Of a stretch of DNA of 64,000 nt, positions 24,961-33,899 are shown piece by piece. Where the stretch lies: assembly GCF_009708005.2 (NCBI RefSeq), contig NZ_CP052757.1:1550001-1614000 (forward strand), in the 5' to 3' direction. This DNA is from Cellulosimicrobium protaetiae (GTDB lineage: Bacteria > Actinomycetota > Actinomycetes > Actinomycetales > Cellulomonadaceae). Each line of letters starts with the position of its first letter. The stretch's first letter is position 1. Below the pieces are notes generated by a model, which saw only the letters and a program-made list of their open reading frames with translations, searched no databases and was not told the origin of the DNA. A program made the position numbers and the translations under genes.

Positions 24961-26226
24961 ATGCGTGCCAACGGGTCGTCGTCCCGCCGTGCGCGGCTCA
25001 CCGTCGCCGCGGGAGTCGCCGCCGCCGTGCTGCTGGCCGGGTGCACGGGCGACGACGGCGGGGAACCCTCGCCGGTGCCGTCGGCCTCGACGGCCACGCC
25101 CGAGACGACGGAGCGCACCGAGCCCACCGAGCCGGAGCCGTCGTCCCCCACGCCGGAGCCGGGTCGCGTCGTCGTGCCCGAGGTGCGGGTGAACGTGACC
25201 GAGGTGGCGACAGGGCTCCCCGCGCCGTGGGGGATGGCGGCGCTCGCGGACGGGACCCTGCTGGTCTCGTTGCGGGACGAGCGCCGCCTGGTCGTCGTGG
25301 ACCCGGCGTCGGGCGCCGTCGAGCCGGTCACGGGGCCGGGCGCGGACGACCTGCGCGACGGCACGGTCGCACGGGGCGAGTCGGGCCTGCTCGGGGTCGC
25401 GGTCGGGCCCGACGGGAGCGCCGCGCCGGGGGAGGTGTTCGTCTACCGCACCGCCGCGGACGGCAACGAGGTCCTGCGCGGGACGCTCGCGGGCCGGGAG
25501 CTGTCCGCGCTCACGCCGATCGTGCAGGGCATCCCCGCGGCGTCGACGCACGACGGCGGACGGCTCGCGTTCGGGCCGGACGGCTCTCTCCACGTGACGA
25601 CGGGGGACGCGCAGCAGCGCGGCGCGGCGCAGGACGCGGGTGCGCTGAACGGCAAGATCCTGCGCGTCGCGGTCGACGGTGCGCCGGCACCAGGCAACCC
25701 GGACCCGGCGTCGCCCGTGTGGAGCCTGGGGCACCGCAACGTCCAGGGGGTCGCGTGGGACGTGACGGGCCGGATGCTCGCGTCGGAGTTCGGGCAGGAG
25801 ACGTTCGACGAGCTCAACGTCGTCGTGCCGGGCGGGAACTACGGCTGGCCCGACGTCGAGGGCGTGGGCGGCGCGGGCGCCGGGTTCGTCGACCCGGTGG
25901 TGACGTGGTCGACGTCGGACGCGTCCCCGAGCGGTCTGGCCGTCACGCGGGAGGGCGCCTATCTCGCGGGCCTGCGCGGCGAGACGCTGTGGCGCGTGCC
26001 GTTCGCGTCGCCCGACGGCGGGGCGTCGGCGGACGCGTTCGGCGCGCCCCAGGCGGTGCTCACCGACCGGGGGCGGCTGCGCGCGGTGCTGGTCGACCCG
26101 GCGACGCCGCTCGGGGACGACGGGAGCGCGGTGCTCTACGTGCTGACCAACAACACGGACGGGCGGGGGGACCCGCGCGACGGCGACGACCGGCTGCTCC
26201 GGGTCGTGGTGACGCCGACGGGGTGA
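24961..26226 (+). CDS. PQQ-dependent sugar dehydrogenase-type lipoprotein
   Basis: 421 aa. Lipoprotein signal ending LLAGC (Cys 28), a Thr/Glu/Pro-rich linker to about 75, then a six-bladed glucose/sorbosone dehydrogenase propeller: LPAPWGMAALADGTLLVSLRDE, STHDGGRLAFGPDGSLHVTTGD, GHRNVQGVAWD, GQETFDELNVVVPGGNYGWP. It sits on the outer membrane face and may oxidise aldoses with PQQ. The catalytic His in THDGG and the GHRN motif are present. GACGAT 6 bases before the ATG suggests a leaderless transcript. Whether the cell makes PQQ is not visible. Confidence 0.87.
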   Translation: MRANGSSSRRARLTVAAGVAAAVLLAGCTGDDGGEPSPVPSASTATPETTERTEPTEPEPSSPTPEPGRVVVPEVRVNVTEVATGLPAPWGMAALADGTLLVSLRDERRLVVVDPASGAVEPVTGPGADDLRDGTVARGESGLLGVAVGPDGSAAPGEVFVYRTAADGNEVLRGTLAGRELSALTPIVQGIPAASTHDGGRLAFGPDGSLHVTTGDAQQRGAAQDAGALNGKILRVAVDGAPAPGNPDPASPVWSLGHRNVQGVAWDVTGRMLASEFGQETFDELNVVVPGGNYGWPDVEGVGGAGAGFVDPVVTWSTSDASPSGLAVTREGAYLAGLRGETLWRVPFASPDGGASADAFGAPQAVLTDRGRLRAVLVDPATPLGDDGSAVLYVLTNNTDGRGDPRDGDDRLLRVVVTPTG

Positions 26227-26257
26227 GCCGTCGCGTCTCTGCCGCTGACCAGTCGGT

Positions 26258-26286
26258 TTGGAGCACGATAACGAATCGGTTACGGT
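26258..26286 (+). promoter_or_regulatory. Promoter and putative operator of the first DUF348/G5 gene
   Basis: TTGGAG (26258-26263), 17-bp spacer, TACGGT (26281-26286). The spacer holds TAAC-N6-GTTA (26269-26282) overlapping the -10 box. The same geometry occurs before rpfB (33871) and, with two changes, at 30895. Confidence 0.65.
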
Positions 26287-26488
26287 CGAGTGTCTCGCGT
26301 TGCCGCTCACCGGGTACAGGTGTAATGGCCGGCCGTGAGGCGCGGTCTCCGCAGAGCACCGAGGGTGCCGGGGTCCGCAGGACGGCCGGATCGGCTGGTC
26401 GAGTGACGCCCGCGCCGTGGCGCGGAGCGCCCTGGCGCGTGCGCGCCGTCGACCCCGTGCCCGGGACCCCCGACGACTGGACCCAGAG
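26287..26488 (+). promoter_or_regulatory. Conserved 5' leader of the first DUF348/G5 gene
   Basis: About 200 nt untranslated. Two blocks recur in the rpfB leader: one around 26366-26412 (GCCGGGGT ... GCCGGATCGGC ... CGAG) and one ending at the start codon with 34 identical bases (26454-26487). The reading frames differ between the two genes across the second block, so it is conserved as nucleic acid rather than protein. A structured regulatory RNA is likely; the start codon has no Shine-Dalgarno. Confidence 0.55.
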
Positions 26489-27772
26489 TTGCACAACCTC
26501 TTCCGCTTCCGCGCGCCCCAGAACCGCGACGTCTCGACCACCACTTCGGACGCCGCCCCCGCCGAGACCGCACCGGAGACCACCGAGACGCCCAGCCGTC
26601 GCGCCGCCCGCTCCGCGCGGGCCCTCAGCGCGACGCGCCGGCGCCGCTGGTCGATCGTCGGTGCCGCCACCGCCGTCGTCCTGGTCGGCTCGGGTGCCGT
26701 CGCCTACGGCGAGGCCAGCAAGACCGTGACGATCGACGTCGACGGCGAGCTGACGACCGTCAGCACGCTCGCCGGCTCGGTCTCCGGCGCGCTCGACGCG
26801 GCCGGCGTCGAGGTCGGCGCGCGCGACCAGGTCGCGCCCGAACCCGGCTCGGCGCTCGACGACGGCGACCAGGTCGTGGTCCGCCTCGGCAAGAAGGTCA
26901 CCGTCCAGACCGACGGCGCGCAGTCCGACGTCTGGCTCACCGCGCTCGACGCGGACGAGGCGCTGAAGTCCCTCGCGGAGCGCGGCGGCGACGTGCGCCT
27001 CGTCGCGTCGCGGTCCGGTGAGCGCGCGTCGCTCGACCTGCGCCTCGACACCGACGGCCCGGTGAACGTCGTCGCCGACGGCACGACGGCGGTCGCCCCC
27101 GACGGCAGCATCGGCATCTCCGCGATCCTCGAGCAGCAGGGCGTCGAACTCACCGACCTCGACCGCGTGAGCGTCCAGCGCGTCGACGCGACCGAGCCGG
27201 GCGCACCGACGGTCTCCCTCGTCGTCCAGCGCGTCGTCGTCGAGCAGCAGCAGACGGCGACGCCCGTCCCGCACGGGACGGTCCAGCAGCCTGACGACTC
27301 GAAGTACACGGACGAGTCCGCCGTCGCCCAGGCCGGGGCCGACGGCGTCACCACGACGACGTTCGAGGTCACCCTCGTGGACGGCGTCGAGGAGTCGCGC
27401 GAGCAGCTCTCGCAGGAGGTCACGACCGCGCCCGTGGACGAGGTCGTCGTCACCGGCACGCAGGAGCGCCCGAAGGACCCGCGCACGATCGGGCAGACCA
27501 TGGCCGCCGCGCGCGGCTGGACCGGGTCGCAGTGGACGTGCCTCGAGAAGCTGTGGACCAAGGAGTCCAACTGGAACCCCTCGGCGGACAACCCGACGTC
27601 CAGCGCCTACGGCATCCCGCAGTCGCTGCCCGGCTCGAAGATGGCGAGCAAGGGCGCCGACTGGGCGACCAACCCCGCGACCCAGATCGCGTGGGGCCTC
27701 GACTACATCGCCGGCTCCTACGGCTCGCCGTGCGGCGCCTGGTCCCACTCGCAGGCCGTCAACTGGTACTGA
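26489..27772 (+). CDS. DUF348/G5-domain protein with lytic-transglycosylase-like C-terminus
   Basis: 427 aa secreted or anchored wall protein. A basic region and one membrane segment (WSIVGAATAVVLVGSGAVAYG, about 53-73), two to three DUF348 repeats (KTVTIDVDGELTTVSTLAGSV...), a G5-type region (PVPHGTV ... GVEESREQLSQEVTTAP) and a C-terminal ~80-residue domain WTCLEKLWTKESNWNPSADNPTSSAYG...W with a likely catalytic Glu in TKESNW. It probably cleaves or remodels peptidoglycan, as RpfB does with a different catalytic domain. TTG 26489 aligns with the GTG start of rpfB (LHNLFRFR versus VKNPFHRT). Its close paralogue lies at 31019. Confidence 0.82.
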   Translation: MHNLFRFRAPQNRDVSTTTSDAAPAETAPETTETPSRRAARSARALSATRRRRWSIVGAATAVVLVGSGAVAYGEASKTVTIDVDGELTTVSTLAGSVSGALDAAGVEVGARDQVAPEPGSALDDGDQVVVRLGKKVTVQTDGAQSDVWLTALDADEALKSLAERGGDVRLVASRSGERASLDLRLDTDGPVNVVADGTTAVAPDGSIGISAILEQQGVELTDLDRVSVQRVDATEPGAPTVSLVVQRVVVEQQQTATPVPHGTVQQPDDSKYTDESAVAQAGADGVTTTTFEVTLVDGVEESREQLSQEVTTAPVDEVVVTGTQERPKDPRTIGQTMAAARGWTGSQWTCLEKLWTKESNWNPSADNPTSSAYGIPQSLPGSKMASKGADWATNPATQIAWGLDYIAGSYGSPCGAWSHSQAVNWY

Positions 27773-27851
27773 GCCGTCGGACGTAGCGCGCCGGGTCGGG
27801 TCCGCGGTCCTGCACCGAAGGGCACGCGGACCAGGGCGAGCGAGCAGCTGA

Positions 27852-27956
27852 GGACGGGACGGGCGGACGGGGCGACGGGTCGTGGCGGGCCTGGCGGGAG
27901 CCGCGAGGCACGAGCGGCGGATGGTAGACCCGTCGCCCCGTCCGCCCGTCCCGTCC
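27852..27956. repeat. Hairpin element copy 1 (conserved loop, variant stem)
   Basis: Arms 27852-27880 and 27928-27956 form a perfect 29-bp stem around a 47-base loop. The loop (GGCCTGGCGGGAGCCGCGAG ... CGAGCGGCGGATGG) is nearly identical to those at 37650-37695 (inverted) and 58121-58166, but the stem sequence is wholly different. It lies between a DUF348/G5 gene and metG, 68 bp before metG, and has no flanking 21-bp arrays. It could end the upstream transcript. Confidence 0.85.
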
Positions 27957-28010
27957 GGACCTGACCTTCCCGGAGACCGGACGGCACCCCGACCCGGCGG
28001 TGGTCCCGAC

Positions 28011-28016
28011 TAGGAT
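28011..28016 (+). promoter_or_regulatory. -10 box of metG (leaderless)
   Basis: TAGGAT followed by 8 bases and ATG 28025; no ribosome-binding site. Confidence 0.6.
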
Positions 28017-28024
28017 CGGGCACC

Positions 28025-29818
28025 ATGACCCACATCCTCTCGGCCGTGGCCTGGCCGTATGCCAACGGGCCGCGCCACATCGGCCACGTCGCAGGTTTCG
28101 GTGTCCCGTCGGACGTCTTCAGCCGGCACATGCGCATGGCGGGTCACGACGTCCTCATGGTCTCGGGCACCGACGAGCACGGGACGCCGATTCTCGTCCA
28201 GGCCGACAAGGAGGGCGTGACGCCTCAGGAGCTCGCGGACCGGTACAACCGGGTCATCGTCGAGGACCTGCACCAGCTCGGGCTGTCGTACGACCTGTTC
28301 ACGCGGACCACGACGCGCAACCACTACGCCGTCGTGCAGGAGATGTTCCGCACGGTCCACAAGAACGGGTACATGGTCGAGCAGACGACCATGGGAGCGA
28401 TCTCGCCGTCGACGGGCCGCACGCTGCCGGACCGCTACATCGAGGGCACGTGCCCCATCTGTGGCTACGACGGCGCGCGCGGCGACCAGTGCGACAACTG
28501 CGGCAACCAGCTCGACGCGATCGACCTCATCAACCCGCACAGCCGCATCAACGGCGAGACGCCCAAGTTCGTCGAGTCGAACCACTTCTTCCTCGACCTG
28601 CCCGCGTTCGTCGACGCGCTCGGGGACTGGCTGCGCACGCGCACCGAGTGGCGCCCGAACGTCCTGAAGTTCTCGCTCAACCTGCTCGACGACGTGCGCC
28701 CGCGCGCCATGACGCGCGACATCGACTGGGGCATCCCCGTCCCGCTGGAGGGTTGGGAGTCCAACCCGAGCAAGCGCCTCTACGTGTGGTTCGACGCGGT
28801 GATCGGCTACCTGTCGGCGTCGATCGAGTGGGCGCGGCGCAGCGGCGACCCGGACGCGTGGCGCGCGTTCTGGAACGACCCCGAGGCCCGCTCGTACTAC
28901 TTCATGGGCAAGGACAACATCACGTTCCACTCCCAGATCTGGCCGGCCGAGCTGCTCGGCTACGACGGTCGGGGGAGCAAGGGCGGTGCGCCGGGTGCCT
29001 ACGGGAACCTCCAGCTCCCGACGGAGGTCGTGTCGAGCGAGTTCCTCAACGTCGAGGGCCAGAAGTTCTCCTCGTCGCGCGGCGTCGTGATCTACGTGCG
29101 CGACATGCTGGCCCGCTACCAGCCGGACGCGTTCCGGTACTACGTGGCGTCGGCCGGTCCGGAGACGCAGGACGTCGACTTCACGTGGGCGGACTTCCAG
29201 CGCCGCACGAACGACGAGCTCGTGGCCGGCTGGGGCAACCTCGTGAACCGCACGGCGAACCTCGTGCACAAGAACTTCGGGGCGATCCCGGAGCCGGGGC
29301 AGCGCCAGCCGATCGACGAGGGCGTCCTCGCCACGACGACGACCGCGTTCGGGCGCGTGGGGGAGCTCATCGCGACGCACCGCCAGCGTGCGGCCGTCGC
29401 GGAGGCGATGAAGACCGTCGGCGAGGTGAACAAGTACGTGTCCGACACCGAGCCGTGGAAGCTCAAGACCGACCCGGACCGCCTCGCGACCGTGCTGCAC
29501 ACCGTGACCCAGGCGGTGAGCGACCTGAACACGATCCTGTCGCCGTTCCTGCCGCACTCGGCGCAGCAGGTGCACGAGGCGTTCGGCGGCACGGGCACCA
29601 TCGCGCCGCAGCCGCGCATCGACGAGGTGACCGACCTCGACGACGACTCGCGCCACTACCCGATCATCACGGGCGACTACCGGGCCGAGGGTCTGGCGAC
29701 GTGGGAGCCGAAGGCCGTCGTGCCGGGCACCCCGGTCGCCAAGCCGACGCCGATCTTCACCAAGCTCGACGACTCGATCGTCGAGGAGGAGCTCGACCGC
29801 CTGCGCGAGACCGCCTGA
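28025..29818 (+). CDS. metG: Methionyl-tRNA synthetase
   Basis: 597 aa class I synthetase charging tRNA-Met. HIGH motif HIGH at 18-21, a single zinc knuckle [18 protein letters not shown], the substrate region [12 protein letters not shown], and the KMSKS equivalent KFSSS at 347-351. The anticodon-binding helical domain runs to about 540. There is no C-terminal tRNA-binding (EMAPII-like) domain, as usual for the short actinobacterial form. It starts the classic metG-tatD-rpfB-rsmA-ispE block and is separated by 3 bp from tatD. Confidence 0.96.
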   Translation: MTHILSAVAWPYANGPRHIGHVAGFGVPSDVFSRHMRMAGHDVLMVSGTDEHGTPILVQADKEGVTPQELADRYNRVIVEDLHQLGLSYDLFTRTTTRNHYAVVQEMFRTVHKNGYMVEQTTMGAISPSTGRTLPDRYIEGTCPICGYDGARGDQCDNCGNQLDAIDLINPHSRINGETPKFVESNHFFLDLPAFVDALGDWLRTRTEWRPNVLKFSLNLLDDVRPRAMTRDIDWGIPVPLEGWESNPSKRLYVWFDAVIGYLSASIEWARRSGDPDAWRAFWNDPEARSYYFMGKDNITFHSQIWPAELLGYDGRGSKGGAPGAYGNLQLPTEVVSSEFLNVEGQKFSSSRGVVIYVRDMLARYQPDAFRYYVASAGPETQDVDFTWADFQRRTNDELVAGWGNLVNRTANLVHKNFGAIPEPGQRQPIDEGVLATTTTAFGRVGELIATHRQRAAVAEAMKTVGEVNKYVSDTEPWKLKTDPDRLATVLHTVTQAVSDLNTILSPFLPHSAQQVHEAFGGTGTIAPQPRIDEVTDLDDDSRHYPIITGDYRAEGLATWEPKAVVPGTPVAKPTPIFTKLDDSIVEEELDRLRETA

Positions 29819-29821
29819 CCC

Positions 29822-30829
29822 GTGGCGAAGCAGCGCGAACGCGGGTGGCCGCCCGACCCGGAGCCGCTGCCCGTCCCGGTGGTGGACAACCACACGCACC
29901 TCGACTCGATCGCTCACGTCCTCCCCGAGGACGAACGGGCGCCGAGCGTGTCGGATCACCTCGCACGCGCGGTGGCCGCGGGGGTGGACCGCATCGTGCA
30001 GGTCGGCTGCGACCTCCCCGCGGCCCGCTGGACCGACGCCCTGCTGCGCGGCGACCAGGCGATCTGGGGGGTCGAGCAGGCGGATCTGGCGCGTCCATCG
30101 GCGCGGACGAGCCAGGACCGCCTGGTCGGCCGCGCGGGGGCGGTCGGGGTGGGGCGGGTGCTCGGGGCGGTTGCGATCCATCCCAACGAGGCGGTGCTGC
30201 ACGGTGGGGTGCGCGAGGTGGGGCCGGACGGGCTCGCGCCCGACCCTCGGGCGCACCACGACGTGCCCCTCGACGACGCCGTCGCCGAGATCGCCGCGAT
30301 CGCGCGCGGCAACGACCGCGTGCGGGCGATCGGCGAGACGGGCATGGACCTGTTCCGTACAGGAGCACAGGGCGAGGCTGTACAGCGGGAGTCGTTCCGC
30401 GCGCACGTCGCGCTCGCGAAGGAGCTGGGCCTCGCGCTGCAGATCCACGACCGCGACGCGCACGCCGAGGTGCTCGACGTCCTCGCCCGCGACGGAGCGC
30501 CCGAGCGGACCGTCTTCCACTGCTACTCGGGCGACGCCGCGATGGCCCGGTTCTGCGCGGACCAGGGCTGGTTCCTGTCGTTCGCGGGCCCGGTGACGTT
30601 CCGCGCGAACGACGAGCTGCGGGCCGCGCTGCGCGACGTCCCGCTGGGTCAGGTCCTGGTCGAGACGGACGCGCCGTACCTCACGCCGCACCCGTACCGC
30701 GGCCGCCCCAACGCGCCGTACGTCCTGCCGGCGACCGTCCGTACCGTCGCCGAGGTGGTGGACCTGCCGCTCGCGGACGTGTGCGAGCGCCTGGCCGCGA
30801 CCTCGGTCGGGGTCTACGGGCCCTGGTGA
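29822..30829 (+). CDS. tatD: TatD-family metal-dependent hydrolase with an internal insertion
   Basis: 335 aa, against about 260-290 for most TatD proteins. Metal ligands of the TIM barrel are present: H24 and H26 in DNHTHLD, E in GETGMD, H in QIHDRDA, H in FHCYSGD and D in VETDAPYL. An extra Gly/Arg-rich stretch of roughly 40 residues (about 77-117) lies between the second and third strands before VGRVLGAVAIHPNEA. TatD proteins are 3'-5' DNA exonucleases or DNases. GTG 29822 begins 3 bp after metG, so both are co-transcribed. Confidence 0.88.
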   Translation: MAKQRERGWPPDPEPLPVPVVDNHTHLDSIAHVLPEDERAPSVSDHLARAVAAGVDRIVQVGCDLPAARWTDALLRGDQAIWGVEQADLARPSARTSQDRLVGRAGAVGVGRVLGAVAIHPNEAVLHGGVREVGPDGLAPDPRAHHDVPLDDAVAEIAAIARGNDRVRAIGETGMDLFRTGAQGEAVQRESFRAHVALAKELGLALQIHDRDAHAEVLDVLARDGAPERTVFHCYSGDAAMARFCADQGWFLSFAGPVTFRANDELRAALRDVPLGQVLVETDAPYLTPHPYRGRPNAPYVLPATVRTVAEVVDLPLADVCERLAATSVGVYGPW

Positions 30830-30834
30830 CGCGG

Positions 30835-30857
30835 GACGGGGCGGCGAGCCGCCCGTC
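30835..30857 (+). terminator. Imperfect hairpin after tatD
   Basis: GACGGG/CCCGTC arms with CGGC/GCCG inside and one bulge, beginning 6 bp after the tatD stop. No T-run. Weak candidate. Confidence 0.35.
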
Positions 30858-30894
30858 ACGACCGGTCGCCGCCCGTTCCGGGCGAACCGGAGGT

Positions 30895-30923
30895 TTCGCC
30901 CGGGGTCACGGTTCGGCTACGGT
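30895..30923 (+). promoter_or_regulatory. Promoter of the second DUF348/G5 gene
   Basis: TTCGCC, 17-bp spacer, TACGGT (30918-30923). Overlapping the -10 is TCAC-N6-GCTA (30906-30919), a two-base variant of the TAAC-N6-GTTA element found at the same position before the other two genes of this family. Confidence 0.5.
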
Positions 30924-31018
30924 CGGGTCCGTGCGTCGCGCGCAGTGCGCCGACGACGCGCCCCACCTCGCCCCCGGCGCTCGCCGAGGGCCGTTGCCCC
31001 GCAGAAGGGACCGCGCGC

Positions 31019-32185
31019 GTGCTCGCACCTGACGGAACCGGTCGCCGACGCCTGCAGCGTCTGGCGGCCCAGGGCGTCGTCGTCGCGAGCCTCGTGGTCG
31101 TCACGGGCGCGTTCGCCTCGCTCCAGAAGAGCGTCACGCTCGACGTCGACGGGGAGCTGCACGACGTCTCCGCCTACGGGCGCACGGTCGCGGAGGTGCT
31201 CGACTACCAGGACGTCGCGGTCGGCGCCGAGGACCTCGTCGAGCCGGGCCTCGCGGACCCGGCGCGCGACGGCGCCACCATCGTCGTCCGGACCGCTCAC
31301 GACGTGACGATCGAGATCGACGGGCAGGTGCAGACGATCTCCACGACGGCGCGGACCGTCGGCGAGCTCCTCACGTACCTCGGCCCGCGCGCCGAGGGCG
31401 CCGTCACCGAGGTCTCCCGCACGCAGGCCCTGGGCCGCGACCCGATCCGCGTCTCGACGCTCAAGACCGTCCACGTCGCCGTGGACGGCGCCGTCCTGCC
31501 GATCACGACGGCGGAGCCGACGGTGCGCGGCGTGCTCGCCACCGCGGGCATCGTCCTCGCGGAGGGTGACGGCACCTCGGCGCCGCTCGACGCGGCCGCG
31601 GTGGACGGCATGCTCGTCCTCGTGAGCCGAGCCGCGGCGACGGCCGCCACGGTGACCGAGGTGCTCCCGTTCACGACGGAGGAGGTCGAGGACCCCAACC
31701 TGCCGGAGGGGCACCGGGTCGTCGTCCAGTCGGGCCGGGTCGGCGAGGCGGTCACGACGTACTCGGTCCAGACCCTCGGCGGCGCCGAGGTCTCGCGCAC
31801 GGTGCTCACGCGCACGGTCACGACCGAGCCGCGCAACGAGATCATCAAGGTCGGGACGATGGACGTCTCGGTCTCCGTGGACCCCGGCTCGGCGCGGGCG
31901 ATCGGCCGCTCGCTCGCGGCCCAGCGCGGCTGGGGCGACGACGAGTTCACGTGCCTCGACAAGCTCTGGACCAAGGAGAGCAACTGGCGCGTCGACGCCG
32001 ACAACCCGAGCTCGAGCGCGTACGGGATCCCGCAGGCGCTGCCCGGGTCGAAGATGTCGAGCGCGGGCGCCGACTGGCGCACGAACCCGGCGACCCAGAT
32101 CACCTGGGGTCTCGGGTACATCGAGGGCCGGTACGGCACCCCGTGCTCGGCCTGGTCGCACTCGGTCGCCAAGGGCTGGTACTGA
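31019..32185 (+). CDS. DUF348/G5-domain protein with lytic-transglycosylase-like C-terminus (second paralogue)
   Basis: 388 aa. A short basic N-terminus and one signal-anchor helix (GVVVASLVVVTGAFASLQ, about 18-35), three DUF348 repeats (SVTLDVDGELHDVS, VTIEIDGQVQTIS, VHVAVDGAVLPIT), a G5 domain (EVLPFTTEEVEDPNLPEGHRVV...) and a C-terminal domain FTCLDKLWTKESNWRVDADNPSSSAYG...W almost identical in pattern to the protein at 26489. It occupies the exact place of rpfB in the mycobacterial gene order, downstream of tatD. GTG 31019 follows AAGGGA. Likely a secreted wall hydrolase. Confidence 0.82.
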   Translation: MLAPDGTGRRRLQRLAAQGVVVASLVVVTGAFASLQKSVTLDVDGELHDVSAYGRTVAEVLDYQDVAVGAEDLVEPGLADPARDGATIVVRTAHDVTIEIDGQVQTISTTARTVGELLTYLGPRAEGAVTEVSRTQALGRDPIRVSTLKTVHVAVDGAVLPITTAEPTVRGVLATAGIVLAEGDGTSAPLDAAAVDGMLVLVSRAAATAATVTEVLPFTTEEVEDPNLPEGHRVVVQSGRVGEAVTTYSVQTLGGAEVSRTVLTRTVTTEPRNEIIKVGTMDVSVSVDPGSARAIGRSLAAQRGWGDDEFTCLDKLWTKESNWRVDADNPSSSAYGIPQALPGSKMSSAGADWRTNPATQITWGLGYIEGRYGTPCSAWSHSVAKGWY

Positions 32186-32258
32186 CGCTCGCGACGGCAC
32201 GACGGCGGCGCCCGCGGTCCGCAGGCACCGCGCCTCGGGCAGGTCGGCGGGAGATCGG

Positions 32259-32657
32259 CTAGCGCTCGAGCATCTCCAGGTAGTGCGGGTTCTGCATGAT
32301 CCCCAGCACGTTGCCGAACGGGTCCACCACCGACGCCGTGACGAAGCCCTCGCCCTCCCCGCGCTCGACCACGCCCTCGTACTCGGTCGCGCCCAGGGCG
32401 AGCAGCCGGGCGAACGCGTCCCGCACGTCGTCGACGTGCCAGTTCACGATCGCGCCCCCGGGCGTCTCCGGCTGCGGTCGCGGTGACCACGACCGGGCGA
32501 TGATCCCGAGCTCGTCCTGACGGTCGCCGACGCGGAACTCCACGTACCCGCCCGGCACCACGTAGTAGGGCTCCGTCCCGAGCACCTCGGCGTACCACGC
32601 GGACGCGGCCTCCAGGTCGTCGGCCCACAGGTTCAGCGTCGCCATCCCACGCAGCAT
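32259..32657 (-). CDS. Glyoxalase/VOC-fold protein
   Basis: 132 aa. Two beta-alpha-beta-beta-beta VOC modules: MATLNLWADDLEAASAWYAEVLG...YYVVPGGYVEFRVGD and GAIVNWHVDDVRDAFARLLALGATEYEG...VTASVVDPFGNVLGIM. The DPFGN turn and H in NWHVDD are family hallmarks; the metal site and substrate cannot be fixed. ATG 32657 has AAGGAG 6 bases upstream. It is divergent from the WYL regulator, with a palindrome between them, suggesting it is that regulator's target. Confidence 0.85.
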   Translation of the reverse strand: MLRGMATLNLWADDLEAASAWYAEVLGTEPYYVVPGGYVEFRVGDRQDELGIIARSWSPRPQPETPGGAIVNWHVDDVRDAFARLLALGATEYEGVVERGEGEGFVTASVVDPFGNVLGIMQNPHYLEMLER

Positions 32658-32747
32658 GCTCGTCTCCTTCGTCGTCGCCCGGGCTCGTGCCCGAGGTTCG
32701 CGGCCGTCGTGTCCCCGGCGGGACCGACACCACGACAGTAGGACGCC

Positions 32748-32770
32748 ATGCGGAACGTGCGGTTCCGCAT
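32748..32770. promoter_or_regulatory. Palindromic operator between VOC and WYL genes
   Basis: ATGCGGAAC - GTGCG - GTTCCGCAT: perfect 9-bp arms with a 5-bp centre, 20 bp before the WYL regulator start and 90 bp from the VOC start. A likely binding site of the regulator. Confidence 0.6.
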
Positions 32771-32790
32771 GGTGCGCGAGGATGGGTTCC

Positions 32791-33798
32791 GTGCTCGACA
32801 CCTCCGTGCGACTCCTGCGCCTCCTCGCGCTCCTCCCCACGCGGCCGACGTGGTCGGGCCCCGAGCTGGCCGAGCGGCTCGGCGTCACGACCCGCACCGT
32901 CCGCAGCGACGTGGAGCGGCTGCGGATCCTCGGGTACGAGGTCCGCTCGGCGCCGGGGGTCGCGGGCGGCTACCGCCTCGGGTCGGGGACGGCGCTGCCG
33001 CCGCTCCTGCTCGACGACGAGGAGGCCACCGTCGTCACCGTGGCCCTGCGGGCGGCGGTCGCCGGGTCGGTCACCGGCGCCGAGGACGCCGCGCTCCGGG
33101 CGCTCGGCAAGCTCGACACGGTCCTGCCCTCCCGGCTGCGCGCCCGTGCGGACGCGTTGCGTGCCGCCGTGGCGAGCGCGCCCGAGGCGGGGTCGGGGGT
33201 CGACGCGGGGGTGCTCGCCGAGATCGCGACGGCGGTCGCCTCCCGGACGGGACTGCGCCTCGAGTACCGCGCCCACGACGGGACGACGACGTCCCGTGCG
33301 GTCGAGCCGTACCGCCTCGTCCGCGTCGGGCGTCGGTGGTACCTGCTGGCGTTCGACCTCGACCGCGACGACTGGCGGACGTTCCGCGTCGACCGACTGC
33401 GGTTGCGCACACCCGGGGGGCGTCGCTTCGTGCCGCGCCCCGTCCCGGGCGGGGACGCCGTCGCCCACGTCGTGCGAGGCGTGGGGTCGGTCGCGTGGGC
33501 GTACCCGGCCCGGGTGCGGCTGCACGCACCCGCGAGCGCGGTGGCCGACCGGCTCGCGCCGGGATCGGGCGTGCTCGTCGACGACGGCCCGGACGCGTGC
33601 GTGCTGGAGGCCGGGGGGACGTCGCTCGTCCAGCTCGCGGGGTTCCTGCTCGGGCTCGACGTCGACCTCACGGTGCTGGCCCCGCCCGAGCTCGCGGCGA
33701 CGCTCGCGCGGGTCGGGGACCGGGCAGCGCGCGCCGGGCGCTCGCGCGGGGCGTCGGGCGCCGGCGTCGAGCGTGCCCCGGACGGTGGTGTCGGGTGA
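32791..33798 (+). CDS. HTH/WYL-domain transcriptional regulator
   Basis: 335 aa YafY-type regulator. The N-terminal winged helix VLDTSVRLLRLLALLPTRPTWSGPELAERLGVTTRTVRSDVERLR begins right at GTG 32791, which has GAGGAT upstream; ATG 32782 in frame is an alternative. A WYL ligand-sensing domain follows (LEYRAHDGTTTSRAVEPYRLVRVGRRWYLLAFDLDRDDWRTFRVDRL) and a WCX-like C-terminal part. It is divergent from a VOC gene and near a strong palindrome, so probably controls both. It splits the mycobacterial tatD-rpfB pair. Confidence 0.87.
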   Translation: MLDTSVRLLRLLALLPTRPTWSGPELAERLGVTTRTVRSDVERLRILGYEVRSAPGVAGGYRLGSGTALPPLLLDDEEATVVTVALRAAVAGSVTGAEDAALRALGKLDTVLPSRLRARADALRAAVASAPEAGSGVDAGVLAEIATAVASRTGLRLEYRAHDGTTTSRAVEPYRLVRVGRRWYLLAFDLDRDDWRTFRVDRLRLRTPGGRRFVPRPVPGGDAVAHVVRGVGSVAWAYPARVRLHAPASAVADRLAPGSGVLVDDGPDACVLEAGGTSLVQLAGFLLGLDVDLTVLAPPELAATLARVGDRAARAGRSRGASGAGVERAPDGGVG

Positions 33799-33870
33799 GG
33801 AGCGCGTGGAGATGCTCGTGACATACGAGCAGAAATCCGGACAGAACCTCTCACCGTACCGGCCCAGGGG

Positions 33871-33899
33871 TTGGAGTTCGATAACGGATCGGTTACGGT
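33871..33899 (+). promoter_or_regulatory. rpfB promoter and putative operator
   Basis: TTGGAG (33871-33876), 17-bp spacer, TACGGT (33894-33899), with TAAC-N6-GTTA (33882-33895) overlapping the -10. Near-identical to the promoter at 26258 for about 30 bp. Confidence 0.65.
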
